Source of the DNA: Bacteroidota bacterium | Lineage (GTDB): Bacteria; Bacteroidota; Bacteroidia; Flavobacteriales; Flavobacteriaceae | Assembly: GCA_024280815.1 (NCBI GenBank) | Contig: JAJRPL010000361.1 | Location: 1 to 6,033, forward strand | Reading direction: 5' to 3' | Length of the DNA stretch: 6,033 bases | Part shown: positions 1 through 4,987 of the stretch, piece by piece | Position numbering within the stretch: position 1 is the stretch's first letter | Layout: each line of letters begins with the position of its first letter | Position numbers and translations under genes: made by a program | Notes under the pieces: generated by a model | The model's database searches: none | Told to the model about the DNA's origin: nothing | The model's input: only the letters and a program-made list of their open reading frames with translations

Positions 1-1945
1 CAGGTAGCTCTTCTACCGTTATTCCATAGGTTTTTGCTCTACCTTCAGCCCATGCACCTTCCCAAATTTTACTTCCTACAATTACACCGTCTGGGTTTAT
101 TATATTTACACGAATACTACTTTCTCCTAATTCAGCAGCTAGTAAACGAGCCATATGCTGTTGAGCTGCTTTGGCTGTACCGTACCCTACATTATTTGGC
201 CCAGCAAACAATCCGTTTTTACTTGCAATACTAATAATATTACCTCCCATATCTTGGTCTTGCATGATAGCAGCACCATGTTTAGCCAATAAAAATTGCC
301 CTTTTACCAAAACATCTTGTAAGATATTCCAATCTTTCTCTTCATGTGCACCTAAAGGTTTAGATATTGACAAACCTGCACTATGTACAACAATATCAAC
401 GCCACCAAATTCTAAACAAGCTTTTTTATATGCTGCTTTTACAGAATCTTCACTGGTTACATCACACACTGCATACGTCGCTACATCTTTTCCGAATGTT
501 GCTACAGCTTCTATCAATCTTTCTTCAACAATATCAGTAAGCACAATATTTGCTCCTTCGGCTGCCAATTTATCAGCAATTGCTTTACCGATACCACCAC
601 CGCCACCAGAAACTAAAGCAACTTTACGTGACAAAGGTTGTTCTTTTGGCTGACGTTTTAATTTTGCTTCTTCTAGCAACCAATACTCAATATCAAAAGC
701 TTCCTGCCTTGGTAAGGATGTGTAAGAAGTAAGTGCTTCAGCTCCACGCATCACATTGATTGCATTTACATAAAATTCATTGGCAACTCTTGCGGTTTGT
801 TTATTTTTTGCAAAACTAAACATCCCAACGCCAGGATAAATGATAATAACAGGATTAGGGTCTCTAATTGCAGGACTATTATCCTTTTTACAAGAATCAT
901 AATACGCTGTATAATCTTTTCTATACGTTTTAAAGTTAGGTTCTAATTTCTTTAAAATAGCTTTTGAGTCACTTACATCTTCATTAGGATCTAAAGTCAA
1001 TACCAAAGGCATAATCTTCGTTCTTAAAAAGTGATCAGGACAAGAAGTTCCCATCGGTGCTAATCTTTCTAAATCATTGCTATTGATGAATTCCATAATT
1101 ACGTCATTATCAGAAAAATGACCTAACATTCTATTTTCAGAAGAACATAATCCTCTAAGTAATGGCATTAATTCAGCAGCTTTATCTAATCGTTCTGTTT
1201 TCGGTAAACTTTTTATTTTTTGTCCACCAAAAACACTTCCTTTTTCTTTGGTCTTTTTTTCAATATAAGCAGATGCTTCTTCAATTATTTCAAGACTACT
1301 CATATAGCATTCATAAGAAGTATCACCCCAATTAAATATACCGTGGCTTCCTAAAACGATTCCTTTGATATCAGGATTGTTATTCAAACACTCTTCCAAT
1401 TGCATACCTAAGTCAAAACCTGGTCTCTGCCATGGCACCCAGCCCCTTTTATCGCCCCAAATTTCTTTGGTAACTTTTTCACTATCCTTTGCTGCTGCAA
1501 CGGCAATCAACGCATCAGGATGTAAATGATCAATATGTTTAAAAGGTAATAAACCATGTAAAGCCGTATCAATAGAAGGTGCTTTACTGTCTAAATCATA
1601 AATACAATGATTGTACAACGCCACCATACGATCTTCATCATGCAATCCTTTATATATCGTTTTTAAATCACGTAGTCTTTTAACATAGAGACCCGCAATT
1701 CCTGATCGTGTAAGCGTACCTATATCACCTCCAGATCCTTTTACCCACATCACCTCTACTTCTTCTCCCGTTAACGGATCTTTCTCCATCGTTCTACAAC
1801 TAGTATTTCCTCCGCCAAAATTGGTTATTCTCAGGTCTGCTCCTAATAAATTTGATCGGTATAAGAATAATGCTACTTGGTCATCTCCTAATGCTTTAGC
1901 TTTTTTATCATCCCACAGGTAATCTACGTACTTAAATTTTTTCAT
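1..1945 (-). CDS. rhaD: Bifunctional rhamnulose-1-phosphate aldolase / short-chain dehydrogenase, 3' end cut by the window edge
   Basis: Reading the minus strand from the ATG at 1945-1943 gives 648 codons without a stop or frameshift; the family is about 700 residues, so roughly the last 50 are outside the window. The N-terminal half is a class II aldolase: a glycine-rich NFGGGNTS segment near residue 45, H140-L-H142-P-D-A and a GSHG motif with H201 supply the expected metal-binding histidines. The C-terminal half is a Rossmann short-chain dehydrogenase with SGGGGGIG at 446-453 and the catalytic set S575, Y588 and K592 (YGTAK). Family knowledge: the aldolase splits L-rhamnulose-1-phosphate into dihydroxyacetone phosphate and L-lactaldehyde, and the dehydrogenase converts the lactaldehyde, in the cytoplasm. 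It is transcribed away from the sugar-type regulator at 2139, which probably controls it. The usual NNAG motif of the dehydrogenase reads HSAG (about residue 530). A related deoxysugar phosphate substrate, such as fuculose-1-phosphate, cannot be excluded, but the adjacent rhamnosidase favours rhamnose. Confidence 0.93.
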   Translation of the reverse strand, partial: MKKFKYVDYLWDDKKAKALGDDQVALFLYRSNLLGADLRITNFGGGNTSCRTMEKDPLTGEEVEVMWVKGSGGDIGTLTRSGIAGLYVKRLRDLKTIYKGLHDEDRMVALYNHCIYDLDSKAPSIDTALHGLLPFKHIDHLHPDALIAVAAAKDSEKVTKEIWGDKRGWVPWQRPGFDLGMQLEECLNNNPDIKGIVLGSHGIFNWGDTSYECYMSSLEIIEEASAYIEKKTKEKGSVFGGQKIKSLPKTERLDKAAELMPLLRGLCSSENRMLGHFSDNDVIMEFINSNDLERLAPMGTSCPDHFLRTKIMPLVLTLDPNEDVSDSKAILKKLEPNFKTYRKDYTAYYDSCKKDNSPAIRDPNPVIIIYPGVGMFSFAKNKQTARVANEFYVNAINVMRGAEALTSYTSLPRQEAFDIEYWLLEEAKLKRQPKEQPLSRKVALVSGGGGGIGKAIADKLAAEGANIVLTDIVEERLIEAVATFGKDVATYAVCDVTSEDSVKAAYKKACLEFGGVDIVVHSAGLSISKPLGAHEEKDWNILQDVLVKGQFLLAKHGAAIMQDQDMGGNIISIASKNGLFAGPNNVGYGTAKAAQQHMARLLAAELGESSIRVNIINPDGVIVGSKIWEGAWAEGRAKTYGITVEELP

Positions 1946-2019
1946 TATAAATTTTTATGATTTTAATTGGTTATTTTTGTTTTAAATGCGAAAAGTAATT
2001 TAATCTATTACTATTTCTA

Positions 2020-2040
2020 TCCTGTACTGTCTGTTTAACA
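2020..2040. promoter_or_regulatory. Candidate regulator-binding site in the leader of the aldolase gene
   Basis: The stretch TCCTGTACTGTCTGTTTAAC is GC-richer than the surrounding AT-rich intergenic DNA. It contains TCCTGTA, the reverse complement of the TACAGGA found just after the regulator gene at 3198-3204. Sharing 7 bp, plus a nearby CAGTA on the same strand in both places, suggests a common operator, but there is no clean dyad here. It lies between the proposed minus-strand promoter and the aldolase start, where a bound repressor could block transcription. This is inference from two occurrences only. Confidence 0.25.
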
Positions 2041-2085
2041 CTTTTTTTACTGAAAATAGTGAATTATCTAAATACGAATTCAATT

Positions 2086-2107
2086 CAAATTTATTTATAT
2101 AAATTTG
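2086..2107. repeat. 22-bp palindrome between the divergent genes
   Basis: CAAATTTAT (2086-2094) and ATAAATTTG (2099-2107) are perfect 9-bp inverted arms around the 4-nt spacer TTAT. Each arm reads outward as TAAATTTG, which matches the Bacteroidota -7 consensus TAnnTTTG on its own strand. The element may therefore be a bidirectional promoter core, an operator dyad for the neighbouring GntR-type regulator, or both. The symmetry is directly visible; the function is inferred, and AT-rich DNA makes chance dyads commoner. Confidence 0.55.
2100..2107 (+). promoter_or_regulatory. Candidate -7 element for the regulator gene
   Basis: TAAATTTG fits the Bacteroidota -7 consensus TAnnTTTG and lies 31 nt before the regulator ATG, giving a leader of roughly 25 nt. 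No TTG is seen at the expected -33 distance (about 2070-2080), so this promoter may be weak or activator-dependent. It is one arm of the palindrome at 2086-2107, so its use and that of the opposing promoter may exclude each other. Confidence 0.35.
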
Positions 2108-2138
2108 TAGACATTACAATCATTTAATCAAAAACTTA

Positions 2139-3188
2139 ATGATAGACATTTTCGACACCATAAAAGTTGATAAAAACTCTAGAGTTCCTAAATACAAACA
2201 GATTGTAGATTCTATTATTCATAACATTTCTATCGGTAATTTAAATATGGGACAAAAAATACCTTCAATTAATAGACTTAGTGAAGAGTTTGTCCTCTCT
2301 AGAGACACTGTCGAAAAAGCATATACTATTTTAAAAGAAAAAAAAGTGATTTCTCCAATAAGAGGAAAAGGTTATTATATTACAAGGACAAAACTTCTAT
2401 CAAAAATAAATGTATTATTTCTTATTAATAAATTAAGTAATTACAAGATGAGAATATACAACTCTTTTGTAAAAAACATAAAAGAAGATGTTCATACAGA
2501 TTTGCATATTTACCATTGTAATGAATCTGTTTTTTTAAATTTATTAGATAAAAATATCGGAGCTTATGACTACTATATTATTATGCCCCATTTTAGTTCT
2601 GAAGACTCAAAAAAACATATAAGTTCAACAAATGAAGTGATTAAAGCCATAAAAAAAATCCCTAAAGAAAAGCTTTTAATCTTAGATAATAAAGTAGATT
2701 TAGGCGAAGGTATTATTCAAATTTATCAAGATTTTGAAAATGACATCTATCATGCCTTAAAAAAAGGGATTGATAAAATTTTAGCCTATAAAAAACTGAT
2801 TTTCATCTATCCAGAAAACGTTGTTCACCCTTATCCTAAAAAAACCTTACATGGGTTTAGAAAGTTTTGCGTTGAGTATGTTCTTGATTTTGAAATTTTA
2901 AACGGAATCTATGAAGATACTATTATAAAAAAAGGCGATTTGTTTATTACTATTGAGGAGTCTGATTTAGTTAACTTGGTGCATCATGCTCGTGATCGAA
3001 ATTTTACATTAGGAAAAGATATCGGTATTATTTCTTATAATGAAACTCCTTTAAAAGAACTACTAGACATCACTGTTATTTCTACAGGTTTTAATATGAT
3101 GGGTAAAACAGCTGCAAAAATGATTCTAGAAAAAAAGAAAGGAGAAATAAAAAATCCTTTTGATTTTATCGATAGAGGTTCTTTGTAA
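2139..3188 (+). CDS. GntR-type transcriptional regulator with a LacI-like sugar-binding domain
   Basis: This 349-residue cytoplasmic DNA-binding protein opens with a GntR winged helix-turn-helix at about residues 16-82: PKYKQIVDSI, then IPSINRLSEEF, the recognition helix LSRDTVEKAYTIL, and the wing RGKGYYI. After a linker, residues 90-345 look like the periplasmic-binding-protein fold of LacI/GalR sensors. The end is typical of that fold, with DIGIISYNETPL (294-305), a TVISTGF segment (312-318) and the closing NPFDFIDRGS. Family knowledge: in Bacteroidota this architecture usually controls sugar catabolism by binding a sugar or sugar phosphate. Its divergent position next to the RhaD-type gene suggests that it senses a rhamnose pathway intermediate; the ligand and the sign of control are inferred. 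The ATG at 2139 fits the start of the domain, and no ribosome-binding site is seen, as usual in this phylum. It is not an AraC-type RhaR/RhaS. Confidence 0.88.
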   Translation: MIDIFDTIKVDKNSRVPKYKQIVDSIIHNISIGNLNMGQKIPSINRLSEEFVLSRDTVEKAYTILKEKKVISPIRGKGYYITRTKLLSKINVLFLINKLSNYKMRIYNSFVKNIKEDVHTDLHIYHCNESVFLNLLDKNIGAYDYYIIMPHFSSEDSKKHISSTNEVIKAIKKIPKEKLLILDNKVDLGEGIIQIYQDFENDIYHALKKGIDKILAYKKLIFIYPENVVHPYPKKTLHGFRKFCVEYVLDFEILNGIYEDTIIKKGDLFITIEESDLVNLVHHARDRNFTLGKDIGIISYNETPLKELLDITVISTGFNMMGKTAAKMILEKKKGEIKNPFDFIDRGSL

Positions 3189-3197
3189 CAAAAAACA

Positions 3198-3214
3198 TAC
3201 AGGACAAGGCAGTA
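3198..3214. promoter_or_regulatory. Candidate operator dyad upstream of the lyase gene
   Basis: TACAGGACAAGGCAGTA is an imperfect palindrome of the form TACnG-N7-CnGTA in the 81-nt gap between the regulator stop and the lyase start. Its TACAGGA half recurs inverted at 2020-2026 in front of the aldolase gene. If the GntR-type regulator binds both places, the lyase would belong to the same regulon as the aldolase. This is suggestive only; the shared core is short. Confidence 0.3.
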
Positions 3215-3269
3215 TACATTATTATTTATTATAATCTATTTTTATGACTTGATTAAATTTTTATCCCTT

Positions 3270-4094
3270 ATGAAAAATATTATCCTTAACAGCTTAATAG
3301 TACTTCTTATTATTATTTCAAGCTGTTCAAAAAAAGTTACACCTGGTCATTCAGTTGCAGAAACACCCGTTTTTCAATTAAATTTTGAAAACAATACTGT
3401 TGGTAATTATTCTGATGATGCTTTACTTAAAGATGTTAAGGAGGTAAGATGGAAATTACTTGACAATAGAGCATCTATAGAAGAAGATACAGAGCACGGT
3501 AAAATTTTAAAAGTAAAATTCCCTAAAGGCACTGTAGGTCCAAAACAAGGCGGTATACAATTTGACAAACCATTACCACAATCAGAAGATTATTATTTAG
3601 ATTATTACGTGAAGTTTGCTGACGGATTCGATTTTGTTAAAGGAGGAAAACTACCAGGCCTAACTAGTGGAGGAGAAAAATATACTGGTGGTACACATCC
3701 TACGAAAGGAGAAGGTTGGAGTGCACGTTTTATGTGGTCTGAAGGCAATAAAATTATTGTTTATTTTTACCATATGGATATGAAAGGCAAATGGGGTGAT
3801 GTAATACATACCAATAAAGTTTTTTCTACAGGTAAATGGCACAGAATTACCCAGCATTTAAAAATGAATACGGGTAAAAAGTTTAATGGTGTTATGGAGG
3901 TTTGGGTTGATGGCGAGAAGGTTGTAGACAATTCAAAAGTAAGATATCGTTTAGCTCCTTTAGGTGATATTGATTCATTTTACTTTTCTACATTTCATGG
4001 TGGAAACACGAAAGATTGGGCTCCTAAAAACAATTCTTTTATCTATTTTGATAATTTTAAAGTGACAACATATAAACCAAAAGGATTGGAATAA
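3270..4094 (+). CDS. PL14-like polysaccharide lyase lipoprotein
   Basis: The 274-residue product starts with a lipoprotein signal: MKN, a hydrophobic stretch, then a lipobox ending ISSC with the lipidated cysteine at residue 19. The ATG at 3270 is preferred over an in-frame TTG at 3249 because it gives this compact signal. The remainder (about 33-270) looks like a single beta-jelly-roll lyase domain. GGKLPGL (125-131), GWSARFMW (149-156) and VYFYH (164-168) line up with the PL14 pattern. K127, S151, R153, Y165 and Y167 have nearly the spacing of the lysine, serine, arginine and YxY recalled as essential in the Chlorella virus lyase vAL-1. Family knowledge: such enzymes cleave uronate-containing chains (alginate, glucuronan) by beta-elimination. 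After the cysteine comes SKK, not the acidic residues of the known Bacteroidota surface-export signal, so the protein may face the periplasm. The PL20 and PL28 jelly-roll families are alternatives; the substrate is unknown, with ulvan-type oligosaccharides plausible from the neighbours. Confidence 0.8.
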   Translation: MKNIILNSLIVLLIIISSCSKKVTPGHSVAETPVFQLNFENNTVGNYSDDALLKDVKEVRWKLLDNRASIEEDTEHGKILKVKFPKGTVGPKQGGIQFDKPLPQSEDYYLDYYVKFADGFDFVKGGKLPGLTSGGEKYTGGTHPTKGEGWSARFMWSEGNKIIVYFYHMDMKGKWGDVIHTNKVFSTGKWHRITQHLKMNTGKKFNGVMEVWVDGEKVVDNSKVRYRLAPLGDIDSFYFSTFHGGNTKDWAPKNNSFIYFDNFKVTTYKPKGLE

Positions 4095-4121
4095 TATAGA
4101 TTTTCTAATATAATAAAAAAG

Positions 4122-4150
4122 ACCTAACAGGTTTTAAAAACCTGTTAGGT
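4122..4150 (+). terminator. Rho-independent terminator after the lyase gene
   Basis: ACCTAACAGGTTTT (4122-4135) and AAAACCTGTTAGGT (4137-4150) are perfect inverted arms of 14 bp. In RNA the innermost A-U pairs would open to give a stem of about 12 bp. A run of A lies just before it (4114-4120) and a short T run just after, so it could also act on the opposite strand. It starts 27 nt after the lyase stop and separates that gene from the DUF2071-rhamnosidase pair. Hairpins of this ACCTAACAGGTTTT type recur between genes in flavobacterial genomes (recalled, not checked). Confidence 0.8.
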
Positions 4151-4187
4151 TTGAGTAAATAGCTAAGATGTAGAATTATTATATTCT

Positions 4188-4199
4188 CCTCTGAAGAGG
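4188..4199. repeat. Small GC-rich dyad
   Basis: CCTCT (4188-4192) and AGAGG (4195-4199) are inverted arms around a 2-nt centre, sitting in otherwise AT-rich intergenic DNA just before the larger dyad at 4202. It is too short to assign a role and may be a remnant of an intergenic repeat or part of a compound leader structure. Confidence 0.3.
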
Positions 4200-4201
4200 G
4201 C

Positions 4202-4222
4202 GTTGATTTAAAATAAATCAAC
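4202..4222. repeat. Perfect 9-bp inverted repeat upstream of the DUF2071 gene
   Basis: GTTGATTTA (4202-4210) and TAAATCAAC (4214-4222) are exact inverted arms around AAA, ending 29 nt before the DUF2071 ATG. An operator for a dimeric regulator or a leader hairpin would both fit. On the minus strand the hairpin is not followed by a T run, so a terminator there is unlikely. On the plus strand it is followed by an A-rich stretch, which does not make a classical terminator either. Confidence 0.45.
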
Positions 4223-4251
4223 AATTAAAAAAAGCCTTATAAATCATTAAA

Positions 4252-4986
4252 ATGACCATCAAAGAAATATTAAATACAACAAACCATAGACCTTGGAAAA
4301 CACCAACTGATAGTTGGAAATTTTATCAAGAATGGAACAATGCTATATTTCTTCATTGGCAAGTAGAATTATCAGAATTAGAAAAACATGTACCAAAAGA
4401 ACTAGAAATAGATTTTTATGATGGAAAGCCTTGGGTTTCTATTGTGGCTTTTACTATGGAAAAAATTAGGCCCAAATACCTTCCTTCTTTTTCACCAATT
4501 TCAAATTTTGATGAAATTAATATTAGAACCTATGTAAAGTCAAATCATAAAACTGGAGTTTATTTTCTTAGTATTGAGGGAGGCACCAGTTTGTCTTGTA
4601 AAATTGCAAAAGGAATATCAGAACTTCCTTACCGCTATTCAAAAATTAGTAGAACAACAAATAATTATAAATCTAGTAACGCTGAATTTATAGACCAATT
4701 AAACATAGAATTTACTATTGGTAATGAAATAAAAGAGAAAAATGAATTAGATAAATGGCTGACAGAAAGATATGCTCTTTTTCAAGATACTGAAAAAGCA
4801 ATCAATAAATTTGAAATTCATCATTTAGAATGGCCCATTAATGACATTGATATTAAAAAACTATCTGTAAACTACCCTAGGTTTACTAAATTAATAAATA
4901 ATACACCTGATAAAATACAGTACTCTAATGGTGTTAAAGTAATTGCTTGGGGAAAGAATACAAAAGAAAAAACTAACAAAAACTAA
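4252..4986 (+). CDS. DUF2071 / YqjF-like protein
   Basis: The 244-residue product has no signal peptide or membrane segment and should be cytoplasmic. It carries the hallmarks of the DUF2071 (YqjF, COG3361) family: FLHW (33-36), HVPKELEIDFYDGKPW (46-61), an M-x3-RP pattern (M69, R73-P74), FDEINIRTYV (86-95), GVYFLS (102-107), LPY (125-127) and the late LTERYALF (170-177) and HHLEWPI (190-196). The family is thought to share the acetoacetate decarboxylase-like fold, but no reaction is established, so none is assigned here. Its stop is 1 nt before the ATG of the rhamnosidase gene, so the two are almost certainly co-transcribed and translationally coupled. This places an uncharacterised protein inside a polysaccharide-degradation operon. 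The ATG at 4252 has no Shine-Dalgarno, and the family motifs begin soon after it. Its last codons lie in a 10-bp tandem repeat. Confidence 0.85.
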   Translation: MTIKEILNTTNHRPWKTPTDSWKFYQEWNNAIFLHWQVELSELEKHVPKELEIDFYDGKPWVSIVAFTMEKIRPKYLPSFSPISNFDEINIRTYVKSNHKTGVYFLSIEGGTSLSCKIAKGISELPYRYSKISRTTNNYKSSNAEFIDQLNIEFTIGNEIKEKNELDKWLTERYALFQDTEKAINKFEIHHLEWPINDIDIKKLSVNYPRFTKLINNTPDKIQYSNGVKVIAWGKNTKEKTNKN

Positions 4987-4987
4987 C
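4968..4987 (+). repeat. Two tandem copies of a 10-bp unit at the gene junction
   Basis: AAAAACTAAC occurs twice back to back (4968-4977 and 4978-4987), covering the last codons and stop of the DUF2071 gene and ending directly before the rhamnosidase ATG. The first copy is read as part of Lys-Thr-Asn codons, while the second contains the stop TAA. Because the unit is not a multiple of three, losing one copy would remove the stop and join the two reading frames. Confidence 0.7.

Larger units (their letters stand above)
2086..2119 (-). promoter_or_regulatory. Candidate promoter for the aldolase/dehydrogenase gene
   Basis: On the minus strand a TTG (2119-2117) is followed after 23 nt by TAAATTTG (2093-2086), matching the flavobacterial -33/-7 pattern TTG...TAnnTTTG at the upper end of the usual spacing. 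Transcription would begin near 2080, leaving a leader of about 135 nt before the ATG at 1945. That leader includes the candidate operator at 2020-2040. Confidence 0.4.

Noticed and set aside
34..732. Plus-strand open frames of 60-160 codons
   Set aside because: They lie antisense to the well-supported aldolase/dehydrogenase gene, have low-complexity or Ser/Pro-rich translations and show no family motifs.
3249..3269. Upstream in-frame TTG as start of the lyase
   Set aside because: It would add seven residues in front of a complete lipoprotein signal; the ATG at 3270 gives the typical MK-start and signal length.
3660..3857. Minus-strand open frame inside the lyase gene
   Set aside because: It overlaps the catalytic core of a confident gene and its translation resembles no known protein.
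4146..4153. TAGGTTTG as a -7 promoter element for the DUF2071 gene
   Set aside because: It matches TAnnTTTG but is formed by the right arm of the terminator hairpin, no TTG is found at the -33 distance, and the start codon is about 100 nt away.
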